Origin: Streptomyces cinnamoneus | GTDB lineage: Bacteria > Actinomycetota > Actinomycetes > Streptomycetales > Streptomycetaceae | DNA length: 64,000 bases | Direction of reading: 5' to 3' | Assembly (NCBI RefSeq): GCF_014650495.1 | Contig: NZ_BMVB01000015.1 | Coordinates: 1-64,000 of the forward strand | Part shown: piece after piece, positions 7,431 to 15,523 of the stretch | Layout: every line of letters begins with the position of its first letter | Numbering within the stretch: the first letter of the stretch is position 1 | Translations under genes and position numbers: made by a program | Notes under the pieces: generated by a model | Told to the model about the DNA's origin: nothing | What the model saw: the letters and a program-made list of their open reading frames with translations, nothing else | Database searches by the model: none

Positions 7431-8840
7431 TCAGTCGCCACCTCGCGCGGCCGTCACCACGACCGGCCCGTCCGCCCCCGGCAGCGAGCGCACCCGCACC
7501 GTGCCGCGTTCCCCCGGGCGTACGGTCGTCGCGTCCGCCCGCGCCGGGCCGGCCACGTGGATCCGCCACCCCCGGGGCGTCGGCGGCAGCGACAGCTCCG
7601 TCACGCCCGGGCGGCGGCCCGGCACGTACTCCAGGCGGTACGCCGGTGCCTCCGTCTCGGCACGGACCCTCCCCGCCACCGCCACGGCGTACGGCCGCAC
7701 CGTCCGCTCCTTGTTCGCCCGGAAGCGGGTGCCGCCCCGCTCCATCGCGCAATAGCCACCCCCGTAGCACCACTGCCAGCTCGCCCACCCCGAGGAGTAC
7801 CGGGCGGTGGAGGCGAGCGTCTCCTCGTAGAAGCGGGCCATGTTCGGCAGCGAGCTGTCGAGCGGGCCCCACTCGCCGACCACGACCGGCACGTGCTCGC
7901 GGCGGGGATAGTGGACGATCGCCGCCTCGTACGCCTGGAGCCAGCCGGACGCCGGGTCGTAGTCGCGGCCCGCCTCCATCGCGGCGTTGTAGAAGTGCGG
8001 GGCGTAGACGACCTTCCGGTCGTCCACCCGGCCCAGGCCGGTGGGCCGGCCCTCGCCCGCGGCGGGCGTCGGCTCGACGAAGAGCCAGTGGCGGCCGTCC
8101 ACGCGGCGGATCGCCTCGGCGATGCGCTGGTACATCGGGGTGATCTGCGTGGCCTCGATGCGGCGCGCGGCCGCGAACATGTCCTCGCCCGGCCGCAGGC
8201 GGCCCATCGGCTCGTTGATCAGGTCGTAGCCGAACACCGCCGGGTGGTGCGCGAAGCGGCCCGCCAGGACCTGCCACATGCGGGCCTGGGCGCGGCGCAG
8301 GTCCGCGTCCTCGTAGAGGTGCTCGAACGCCGCCTGCACGGCGGGCTCGAAGTATTCGGCGAACCAGTCGTCCGGATGCGGGGTGTACGGCAGGCCGTCG
8401 GTGCGGGTCGCCCACGCCGGGATGCCCCGGTGGTCGCCGAAGGCCGGTCCGTAGATGTCCTGGTGGGCGTCGATCACGACGCGGATGCGGTGGCGCTGCG
8501 CCCAGTCGAGGATCCGCTCGATGCGGCGGAGGTAGCGCTCGCTGTACGCACCGGGCCGCGGCTCCAGGTCGTCCCAGAAGACCGCGAGCCGTGCGAAGTT
8601 GAAGCCGTGGGCGGCCAGGTCGCGCAGGGAGCGTTCGGTGATGTCCGCCAGGGCGTCCTCACCCCGGTGGTCCTTGTCGGCGAGGTTCCAGCCGCGCAGG
8701 GTGAGGACGCGGCCGCTCTCGTCGGTGAGCCGGGGGATGCCGGGATCGGGGCGGGCGGCGGCCCCGCTCGCCGGAACGAGCAGGGCCAGGACGGTGGTTA
8801 CGGCGAGGAACGCCGCCATGTGCGAGCGTCTCTTCGGCAT
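7431..8840 (-). CDS. Secreted GH5-family glycosidase, endoglycoceramidase-like
   Basis: A 469-residue protein with an N-terminal signal peptide (MPKRRS, hydrophobic core, A-S-G-A-A-A cleavage region near 29). The catalytic domain has the GH5 acid/base in the LINEP motif (Glu210) and the nucleophile in VGEWG (Glu323). The motif VVIDAHQDIY (about 121-130) and the following G-I-P-A-W-A match endoglycosylceramidase-type GH5 enzymes more than cellulases. The C-terminal 90 residues form a beta-rich domain that is common in this subfamily. Its start lies 7 bp after the stop of the upstream reductase gene, so the two may be co-transcribed. Substrate is inferred only from motifs; other glycolipids or beta-glucans are possible. 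Confidence 0.8.
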   Translation of the reverse strand: MPKRRSHMAAFLAVTTVLALLVPASGAAARPDPGIPRLTDESGRVLTLRGWNLADKDHRGEDALADITERSLRDLAAHGFNFARLAVFWDDLEPRPGAYSERYLRRIERILDWAQRHRIRVVIDAHQDIYGPAFGDHRGIPAWATRTDGLPYTPHPDDWFAEYFEPAVQAAFEHLYEDADLRRAQARMWQVLAGRFAHHPAVFGYDLINEPMGRLRPGEDMFAAARRIEATQITPMYQRIAEAIRRVDGRHWLFVEPTPAAGEGRPTGLGRVDDRKVVYAPHFYNAAMEAGRDYDPASGWLQAYEAAIVHYPRREHVPVVVGEWGPLDSSLPNMARFYEETLASTARYSSGWASWQWCYGGGYCAMERGGTRFRANKERTVRPYAVAVAGRVRAETEAPAYRLEYVPGRRPGVTELSLPPTPRGWRIHVAGPARADATTVRPGERGTVRVRSLPGADGPVVVTAARGGD

Positions 8841-8847
8841 CCGTCGT

Positions 8848-9810
8848 TCATACCGTCAGCACCACCTTGCCGAACAGGTCGCCGCTGGACATCTTTTCGA
8901 AGCCCTCACGTGCCCGGTCGAGGGGCAGCACGGAGTCGATCAGCGGGCGCACCCCCGTGGTCGCGCAGAGGTTGAGGAGGTCCGCCAGCTCCTCCTTGGT
9001 GCCCATCGTCGAGCCGACGACCTTGAGTTCGAGGAAGAAGATGCGGGTCAGCTCGGCGGCCGCGGGGCGGTCGCCGCTGGTCGCACCGGAGATGACGAGG
9101 ATGCCGCCGGGCTTGAGGGACTTCACCGAGTGCGACCAGGTGGCCGCGCCGACGGTTTCGATGACGGCGTCCACACGGTGCGGCAGCCGGGCGCCCGGCT
9201 CGAACGCCGCTTCCGCGCCCAGTTCGACGGCGCGCTTGCGCTTGGCCTCGTCACGGCTGGTCGCGAAGATCCGCAGGCCGGCCGCGGCGCCCAGCACGAT
9301 CGCGGCCGTGGCCACGCCGCCGCCGGCGCCCTGGACGAGGACGCTCTGGCCGGGGCGCACGCCCGCGTTGGTGAACAGCATCCGGTAGGCGGTCAGCCAG
9401 GCGGTGGGCAGGCAGGCGGCCTCCTCGAAGGACAGCTCCTTCGGCTTGGGCAGCACGTTCCAGGTGGGTACGGAGACCCGCTCGGCGAACGTGCCCTGGT
9501 AGCGCTCGGTGAGGATCGACCGGGGCTCGTCGGGGCCCACCCCGTGGCCCGTCTGGCCGATGACGGAGTGGATGACGACCTCGTTGCCGTTCTCGTCGGT
9601 GCCGGCGGCGTCGCAGCCGAGGATCATCGGCAGCGCCTTCTCGCTGATCCCCACACCGCGCAGCGTCCACAGGTCGTGGTGGTTGAGGGAGGCGGCCTTG
9701 ACGTTGACGGTCGTCCAGCCGGGCCGCGCCTCGGGTTCGGGGCGTTCGCCCAGTTCGAGGCCGTTCAACGGCTGGTCACGGTCGATGCGTGCGGCGTAGG
9801 CGGCGAACAT
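8848..9810 (-). CDS. Zinc-type/quinone-reductase-like MDR oxidoreductase
   Basis: A 320-residue medium-chain dehydrogenase/reductase. The N-terminal GroES-like domain carries LNHHDLWTLRGV and the G-C-D-A-A-G-T motif. The Rossmann domain has the nucleotide-binding sequence VQGAGGGVATAA, and the C-terminal part ends in G-K-V-V-L-T-V. No full set of structural zinc cysteines is visible, which fits the quinone-reductase branch. It probably reduces an electrophilic carbonyl or quinone with NADPH; the substrate is unknown. It lies 7 bp upstream of the GH5 gene on the same strand. A functional link between the two is not obvious. Confidence 0.85.
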   Translation of the reverse strand: MFAAYAARIDRDQPLNGLELGERPEPEARPGWTTVNVKAASLNHHDLWTLRGVGISEKALPMILGCDAAGTDENGNEVVIHSVIGQTGHGVGPDEPRSILTERYQGTFAERVSVPTWNVLPKPKELSFEEAACLPTAWLTAYRMLFTNAGVRPGQSVLVQGAGGGVATAAIVLGAAAGLRIFATSRDEAKRKRAVELGAEAAFEPGARLPHRVDAVIETVGAATWSHSVKSLKPGGILVISGATSGDRPAAAELTRIFFLELKVVGSTMGTKEELADLLNLCATTGVRPLIDSVLPLDRAREGFEKMSSGDLFGKVVLTV

Positions 9811-9998
9811 GTGCCGAACCTAGCCCCGGGGGACGGGGGAGGGAACCGCGCAGCGGTGTGACACGCGCCGCGTCCGTCCAGTGGCGCCTGCTGCAACGGC
9901 CGTAACCGGCACGGAGCGCGTACGTCCTCGTTGACCGGGCCGACCGGGACCGGTTGGCTTCGCTTCTGTCCGTACCTGACTGTTCGTGAGGGGGAGGA

Positions 9999-11318
9999 AT
10001 GCGCCATCTCAGACGGGCCGCCCTGGTGGCGGCGGTGGGCAGCTGCGTCGTCGTCGCGCCGGCGGCGGCGCAGGAGCACGCGGCGCCGCGCACCGAGCGG
10101 GTGAGCGTGTCCGCCGGCGGGGCGCAGAGCGCCGCCGAGACCGGCGACGCCCAGCTCAGCGGGGACGGGCGGTTCGTCGTCCTCCACTCCATGGCCACCG
10201 ATCTGGTGCCCGGCACCGCGGACCCGCAACGCCGCATCTACGTCAAGGAGCTGCGGACCGGAAAGATCGAACTGGTCAGTGTGGCGTCCAATGGCACGCA
10301 GGCCGACGGGCCGTCGTGGTCGTCCTCGATCAGCGCCGACGGACGGTACGTCGTCTTCGACTCCGAGGCGACCAACCTGGCACCGGGCCGCAACCCCGGC
10401 GGCTACGGGGACGTCTTCGTGCGCGACCGGCAGACCGGCCGCACCGAGGTCCTCGTCGAGAACAAGGGCACGCAGCCGGCCCACAGCTCCTCCCCGTCCA
10501 TCAGTGCCGACGGGCGGTACGTGGCCTTCGCCTCCAACCGCAGCGATCTGGTGCCCGGGGACACCAACGACACCACCGACGTCTTCGTGCGCGACCGCCT
10601 GAAGGGCACGACCGAGCGGGTGAGCGTCACCAGCGACGGTGCGCAGGGCGACGGCTTCTCCGTCTCGCCCGTGATCAGCGCGGACGGGAGCACGGTGGGG
10701 TTCAGGAGCCTGGCCCAGCTGGCGCCCGAACCGCCCGGCGAACGGGCCGGGCTGCGCAAGCCGCAGGCCCGCACGTTCTACGCGCACGACCTGCGCACCG
10801 GCCGCACCCAGCTGGCCGCCCAGCGGCTCGACGGAGGGCCCGCCGCCGTGCTGGGCGCGCAGGCCCTGAGCCCCGACGGGCGGTACGCGCTGTTCTCGTC
10901 CGCGTCCGCGGGCGTCGTCGCGGGCGACACCAACGGCAAGGCCGACGCGTTCGCCAAGGACCTGCGCACCGGCGTCACCCGGCGTCTGAGCCTGGCCGCC
11001 GACGGCTCGCAGGCCGACGGCGCGTCCGGCGACGCGGTCCTCAGCGCCGACAGCCGGCGGGTCTTCTTCACCTCGGACGCCACCAACCTGGTGCCCGGCG
11101 ACACCAACGGCGCCTCGGACGTCTTCGCCCGCGACCTGCTGACCGGCGCGGTCGAGCGGGTCAGCCTCGCGCACGACGGGTCCCAGGGCAACGGCCGCTC
11201 GGCCGGCCCGGGCACCGACCTGGCCGGGCGGACCCTCGTGTTCACCAGCGCGGCGGACAACCTCGTCCCCGGCGACACCAACGCGGTGCACGACGCCTTC
11301 GTACGGCATCTGAAGTGA
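9999..11318 (+). CDS. Secreted TolB/PD40-type beta-propeller protein A
   Basis: A 439-residue exported protein: signal peptide (MRHLRRAALVAAV, A-A-A-Q cleavage), then about six propeller blades. Each blade contains a L-S-x-D-G-R-y-V-x-F motif and most end in a P-G-D-T-N-x-x-x-D-V-F-V-R-D-L loop. The Asp/Asn loops resemble calcium-binding propeller loops of the PD40/TolB type. Its function is unknown; such propellers usually bind proteins or polysaccharides. The ATG at 9999 follows a purine-rich GGGGGAGGA. It is followed 20 bp later by a close paralogue in the same orientation, so the two are a tandem duplication and probably one transcript. Confidence 0.85.
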   Translation: MRHLRRAALVAAVGSCVVVAPAAAQEHAAPRTERVSVSAGGAQSAAETGDAQLSGDGRFVVLHSMATDLVPGTADPQRRIYVKELRTGKIELVSVASNGTQADGPSWSSSISADGRYVVFDSEATNLAPGRNPGGYGDVFVRDRQTGRTEVLVENKGTQPAHSSSPSISADGRYVAFASNRSDLVPGDTNDTTDVFVRDRLKGTTERVSVTSDGAQGDGFSVSPVISADGSTVGFRSLAQLAPEPPGERAGLRKPQARTFYAHDLRTGRTQLAAQRLDGGPAAVLGAQALSPDGRYALFSSASAGVVAGDTNGKADAFAKDLRTGVTRRLSLAADGSQADGASGDAVLSADSRRVFFTSDATNLVPGDTNGASDVFARDLLTGAVERVSLAHDGSQGNGRSAGPGTDLAGRTLVFTSAADNLVPGDTNAVHDAFVRHLK

Positions 11319-11338
11319 CTGCGGACCAGGGGAGAACC

Positions 11339-12661
11339 ATGCGTCACGGCATACGTGCCACCGTGCTCGCGGTGGTCCTGGGCAGCTGCGCGGCGGTGGT
11401 CCCGGCCGCCTGGGCGGCACAGGACGGCGGGTCCCGGCCGCGTCTCGAACGGCTGAGCACCGCTGCGGACGGCAGGGCGGGGGACGCGTCCTCGTCCGAG
11501 GTCTCCCTCAGCGGGAACGGCCGCTTCGCCGTCTTCACGTCCCACGCGTCGAATCTGGTGCCCGGCGACACCAACGGCGTCGCCGACGTCTTCGTCCGGG
11601 ACCTGCGGAGGGGAACGGTCGAGCGCGTCAGTGTCGCCGGCGACGGCCGTCAGGCGGACCGGGAGTCCGGCTCCGCGTCCGTCAGCGACGACGGGCGCTA
11701 CGTGGTCTTCGCGTCGCAGGCCGGCAACCTCGCCCCGGGCAGCACGCCCGGGCTGCTGAACGTCTTCGTCCGCGACCGGGCAACGGGCCGCACCACGGCG
11801 CTGGTGAAGGGGAACGGGCAGCAGCCCGCCGCACAGGTCCACTCGCCGTCCGTCAGCGCCGACGGCCGCTACGTGGCCTTCCTGTCCGACCGCACCGACC
11901 TCGTCCCCGGCGACACCAACGGCACGACGGACGCGTTCGTCGCCGACCGTCGCGAGGGCACGGTCCGGCGGGTGAGCGTGGGCAGCGACGGCAGCCAGGC
12001 CCGGCTGTTCTCGGAGACACCGGTGATCAGCGCGGACGGCGGCACGGTCGGCTTCATGAACCCGGGCACCCTCGGCGGGGAGGGCGCCCCCGCGGCGGCG
12101 CTGGGGCCGCGGCCCCGCTACTTCTACGTCCACGACGTCCGCACCGGGCGCACCGAGAAGGCCGCCACCCGGCCCGACGGCTCCAGCACCCGCGTGGGCG
12201 ACATCGGGCTGAGCCCCGACGGACGCTTCGCGCTCTTCTCGTCGGACGACTCGCAGATCGTGCCGGGCGACACCAACCGGACGGCGGACCTCTTCGCCAA
12301 GGACCTGCGCACCGGCAACACCCGGCGCATCAGCCTCGCCGCCGACGGCTCCCAGGCCGACGGCGCGTCCTGGGGGGCGGTCATGAGCGCGGACCACCGC
12401 CGGGTGTTCTTCACCTCGGAGGCGACGAACCTCGCGCCGGGCGACACGAACGGCCGGAACGACGTCTTCGCGCGCGACCTGCTCACGGGGGCGGTCGAGC
12501 GGCTCAGCGCCCGGGCCGACGGCTCCCCGAGCACGGCCGGGGACGCGGGCGGGGTCCGGGCGGACGCCGCGGGGCGCTCCGTGGTCTTCGAGGCCCCGGG
12601 GGACCTGACGCCCGGCGGCAGGCCGGAGCAGCCCGAGGTCTACCTGCGCCGTCGGGGCTGA
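11339..12661 (+). CDS. Secreted TolB/PD40-type beta-propeller protein B (tandem paralogue)
   Basis: A 440-residue exported protein with the same plan as its upstream neighbour: a signal peptide (MRHGIRATVLAVVLG, ending A-W-A-A), then repeated L-S-x-x-G-R-x-V-x-F and P-G-D-T-N-G-x-x-D-V-F-x-R-D-L loops. The start is ATG 11339, preceded by GGGGAGAACC. Blade order, loop sequences and even the longer insertion before the K-D-L-R-T-G-x-T-R-R blade are shared with the first copy. A local gene duplication is therefore clear, with later divergence. A strong hairpin follows the stop. The role is unknown. Confidence 0.85.
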   Translation: MRHGIRATVLAVVLGSCAAVVPAAWAAQDGGSRPRLERLSTAADGRAGDASSSEVSLSGNGRFAVFTSHASNLVPGDTNGVADVFVRDLRRGTVERVSVAGDGRQADRESGSASVSDDGRYVVFASQAGNLAPGSTPGLLNVFVRDRATGRTTALVKGNGQQPAAQVHSPSVSADGRYVAFLSDRTDLVPGDTNGTTDAFVADRREGTVRRVSVGSDGSQARLFSETPVISADGGTVGFMNPGTLGGEGAPAAALGPRPRYFYVHDVRTGRTEKAATRPDGSSTRVGDIGLSPDGRFALFSSDDSQIVPGDTNRTADLFAKDLRTGNTRRISLAADGSQADGASWGAVMSADHRRVFFTSEATNLAPGDTNGRNDVFARDLLTGAVERLSARADGSPSTAGDAGGVRADAAGRSVVFEAPGDLTPGGRPEQPEVYLRRRG

Positions 12662-12665
12662 AAGC

Positions 12666-12703
12666 CGTGCGGGGCCGGACCGCGGACGGTCCGGCCCCGC
12701 ACG
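12666..12703. terminator. Bidirectional hairpin terminator between propeller B and malic enzyme
   Basis: A perfect 17-bp stem with a CGGA loop, five bases after the propeller stop and 13 bp from the stop of the convergent malic enzyme gene. There is no T tract, as is common in Streptomyces. Confidence 0.8.
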
Positions 12704-12716
12704 GGGTGGTCGCGGC

Positions 12717-13931
12717 TCAGCTGCGCGCGACGCCCTCCGCCCGCGCGGCGGCGGCGACGGCCGCCGTCACCGCGGGGGCGACCCGCTCGTCGAACGGCGA
12801 GGGGATCACGCACTCGGCGCTCAGCTCGTCCGCCACCACGGCGGCCAGCGCCTCGGCGGCGGCGAGCTTCATGCCCTCCGTGATGCGCGAGGCGCGCACC
12901 TGCAGGGCGCCGGCGAAGATGCCGGGGAAGGCGAGCACGTTGTTGATCTGGTTCGGGTAGTCGCTGCGGCCGGTCGCGACGACGGCCGCGTACTTGTGGG
13001 CGACGTCCGGGTGGATCTCCGGGGTCGGGTTGGCCATGGCGAAGATCAGTGCGTTCTTCGCCATCCTGGCCACCGCCGGCTCCGGGACCGTTCCGCCGGA
13101 GACGCCGATGAAGACGTCCGCGCCGTCCAGCGCGGTCTCCAAGGTGCCCGACAGGCCGGCCTTGTTGGTGAAGCCCGCGAGCTCCCGCTTGACCTCGGTG
13201 AGGTCCTCGCGGTCCGGGGAGACGATGCCCTTGCGGTCGCAGACGGCCACGTCGCCGATGCCCGCTTCCACCAGGATCCGGGCGATGGCGACGCCGGCGG
13301 CGCCCGCACCCGAGATCACCGCGCGCAGCTCGCCGAGCGTGCGGTCCGTCAGCCGGGCGGCGTTGCGCAGCGCGGCGAGGGTGACCACGGCGGTGCCGTG
13401 CTGGTCGTCGTGGAAGACCGGGATGTCCAGGCGCTCCTGGAGCCTGCGCTCCACCTCGAAGCACCGGGGGGCCGAAATGTCCTCCAGGTTGATGCCGCCG
13501 AACGACGGCGCGAGGCGGGCGACGGTCTCGACGATCTCGTCGACCTCGCGGCAGTCCAGCGCGATCGGCACGGCGTCGACGCCGCCGAACTGCTTGAAGA
13601 GGATCGCCTTGCCCTCCATCACGGGCAGCGACGCCTCCGGACCGATGTCGCCGAGCCCGAGCACGGCGCTGCCGTCCGTCACGACGGCGACGACCTGGGA
13701 CTTCCAGGTGTAGTCGTGGACGAGCTCGGGCCGTTCGGCGATGGCGCTGCACACCTTGGCAACACCCGGTGTGTAGGCGAGGGACAAGTCGTCCCTGTCC
13801 TGCACGGGCACCGTCGCCCGAATCTCCATCTTGCCGCCCCGGTGCAGCGCAAAGGCCGGATCGAAGAACTCATTCTGAGCTCCGTCGTCCGCACCGTTGT
13901 CGCTGCGAGGATTCACGATCTCCGCTGCCAC
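12717..13931 (-). CDS. NAD(P)-dependent malic enzyme
   Basis: A 404-residue enzyme converting L-malate to pyruvate and CO2 with reduction of NAD(P)+. Visible motifs are SLAYTPGVAKVC, VVTDGSAVLGLGDIG (substrate/metal region), FHDDQHGTA (metal-binding Asp residues), the Rossmann GAGAAGVA and the Asn motif MANPTPEI. Length and motifs fit the short bacterial malic enzymes, and the N terminus (MAAEIVNPRSD) resembles my memory of the NADP-type enzyme of S. coelicolor (SCO5261). Start is GTG 13931. It is divergent from the amino-acid ABC operon across a long intergenic region. In streptomycetes the enzyme supplies NADPH and pyruvate for storage-lipid and antibiotic synthesis; the cofactor choice here is inferred from similarity. 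Confidence 0.92.
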   Translation of the reverse strand: MAAEIVNPRSDNGADDGAQNEFFDPAFALHRGGKMEIRATVPVQDRDDLSLAYTPGVAKVCSAIAERPELVHDYTWKSQVVAVVTDGSAVLGLGDIGPEASLPVMEGKAILFKQFGGVDAVPIALDCREVDEIVETVARLAPSFGGINLEDISAPRCFEVERRLQERLDIPVFHDDQHGTAVVTLAALRNAARLTDRTLGELRAVISGAGAAGVAIARILVEAGIGDVAVCDRKGIVSPDREDLTEVKRELAGFTNKAGLSGTLETALDGADVFIGVSGGTVPEPAVARMAKNALIFAMANPTPEIHPDVAHKYAAVVATGRSDYPNQINNVLAFPGIFAGALQVRASRITEGMKLAAAEALAAVVADELSAECVIPSPFDERVAPAVTAAVAAAARAEGVARS

Positions 13932-14505
13932 TTTTGTTGACCCCTTTGTCGTCTTGCTGCGTCGAGGGTAGCCGCCCCTGGGTTAGCGGAGCGGGTCGGG
14001 CACCGTGTCCGCGGCCCGGAGGGCGGATGAGCCGCCGCGGGGTGGAGTGCGGACACCGGGCGCGCCGCACACACGCGCCCTGAGCCCCGGGTGAGGGGTG
14101 TAACTGGTCTTTCTACCGGAAGACCGCTACGGCCGACGAGTGAGTTACGGCTCTGTGTGGCACGGCTCCCCCGCCTGATCACGGCCGGAACGTGTCAACT
14201 GGTGACGGATACGGCGAGGTGTCCGAGGAGTGAGACGGCGCGGGCGTGACCTGCGTCTCGCCATCAGAAGCTGCTCAGAAGAGACACGGGAGACGAAAGG
14301 GTGTGAACCATGCTCTACCGCTTGGCGATCACCCGTTATCCGATTTTGACATGGCTGGCCCCCCGAATGGGGCAGTCCGGATGGCAAGATGCGCAGACCG
14401 CACGAGGTCGCGACACACGAGGAAGTGTGCTGCGGCATCGGCTGTGTATTGCGTGATTGCAGCGTTACCAGTCGGATATCCCCTCACCCGCAGGAGGAAC
14501 CAGCA
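13932..14505. other. Long divergent intergenic region (malic enzyme / amino-acid ABC operon)
   Basis: 574 bp without a convincing gene; reading frames here lack GC3 bias. It holds an inverted repeat GGTCTT-N8-AAGACC (14106-14125), a possible operator. A TTGACA hexamer lies at 14346-14351 without a good -10 at 16-18 bp. A CAGGAGGAA ribosome-binding site precedes the ABC binding-protein start. Local AT content rises after 14250, consistent with promoter DNA for the transporter. Confidence 0.5.
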
Positions 14506-15474
14506 ATGACCGCAAGCACCACCCCCCGCCCGACCGCCGCCAGGAGTCGTTTGGCTGCGGCCGGCGCGATCGCGGTCGCCGGCACCCTGCTGCTGACCGG
14601 CTGTGGCGACCAGCGCGACAAGACGACGACCGGCAATGGCGCCGAGTCGGCCAGGGGCTCGGACGCGCCCCTGTACGGCAAGCTGCCGAAGCGGATCCAG
14701 GACTCCAAGCTCCTCAAGGTCGGCTCCGACATCGCCTACCCGCCCGTCGAATTCAAGAAGGACGGCAAGACCGTCGGCATCGACCCCGACATCGCCGCCG
14801 CCCTGGGCAAGCAGCTCGGCGTCAAGGTCGAGTTCAACAACGGCACCTTCGACGCCCTGCTGACCGGCCTGCGCTCCAAGCGGTACGACATCGCCATGTC
14901 CGCGATGACCGACACCAAGGACCGCCAGGAGGGCATCGACCCCAAGACCAAGAAGAAGGTCGCGGAGGGCGTCGACTTCGTCGACTACTTCAACGCCGGT
15001 GTGTCGATCTACACCAAGAAGGGCGACACCAAGGACATCAAGGGCTGGGAGGACCTCTGCGGCAAGAAGATCGCGGTGCAGCGCGGCACGGTCTCCCACG
15101 ACCTGGCCAAGTCCCAGTCCGAGAAGTGCGAGAAGGACGACAAGGACGCGATCGGCATCGAGGCGTTCGACACCGACCTTGAGGCGCAGACCCGGCTGAA
15201 GGCCAGTGGCGTCGACGCCGTCTCCAGCGACTTCCCCGTCGCGGCCTACGCGGTGAAGACCTCCGGTGGGGGCAACGACTTCGAGACGGTCGGCGAGCAG
15301 GTGGAGGCCGCTCCGTACGGCATCGCCGTCTCGAAGGAGAACACCCAGCTGCGGGACGCCCTCAGGGAGGCTCTCGAAGCGATCATCAAGAACGGTGAGT
15401 ACGAGAAGGTCGTCAAGACCTGGGGCGTCGACGCCGGCGCCGTCAAGGAAGCCAAGATCAACGGCGGCTCCTGA
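14506..15474 (+). CDS. Amino-acid (glutamate-type) ABC transporter substrate-binding lipoprotein
   Basis: A 322-residue lipoprotein: a basic N terminus, a hydrophobic stretch, then the lipobox LLTGC. The mature part is a type II periplasmic-binding fold of the SBP_bac_3 family (LKVGSDIAYPPVEFKKDGKT near the mature start, G-I-D-P-D-I-A-A-A-L-G, R-Y-D-I-A-M-S-A-M-T-D, A-P-Y-G-I-A-V). It captures an amino acid outside the membrane and delivers it to the permease encoded next. The start is ATG 14506 behind a CAGGAGG site. The following two genes encode permease and ATPase, completing a PAAT-family importer; glutamate is the remembered annotation for the S. coelicolor counterpart, but ligand residues were not verified. 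Confidence 0.9.
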   Translation: MTASTTPRPTAARSRLAAAGAIAVAGTLLLTGCGDQRDKTTTGNGAESARGSDAPLYGKLPKRIQDSKLLKVGSDIAYPPVEFKKDGKTVGIDPDIAAALGKQLGVKVEFNNGTFDALLTGLRSKRYDIAMSAMTDTKDRQEGIDPKTKKKVAEGVDFVDYFNAGVSIYTKKGDTKDIKGWEDLCGKKIAVQRGTVSHDLAKSQSEKCEKDDKDAIGIEAFDTDLEAQTRLKASGVDAVSSDFPVAAYAVKTSGGGNDFETVGEQVEAAPYGIAVSKENTQLRDALREALEAIIKNGEYEKVVKTWGVDAGAVKEAKINGGS

Positions 15475-15523
15475 CCCGCTTGTCCCCTGTCCTCGTACGG
15501 CAACGCCCTGAAAGGCATCACCC

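Noticed and set aside
7353..8975. Plus-strand 540-codon open frame
   Set aside because: Antisense to the GH5 gene, which has signal peptide and catalytic motifs.
9986..11338. Long upstream extension of the second propeller gene
   Set aside because: In this frame the first 450 codons are Arg-rich shadow of the first propeller; a proper signal peptide starts at 11339.
14346..14351. TTGACA hexamer as a -35 for the ABC operon
   Set aside because: No acceptable -10 at 16-18 bp; noted only as part of the intergenic region.
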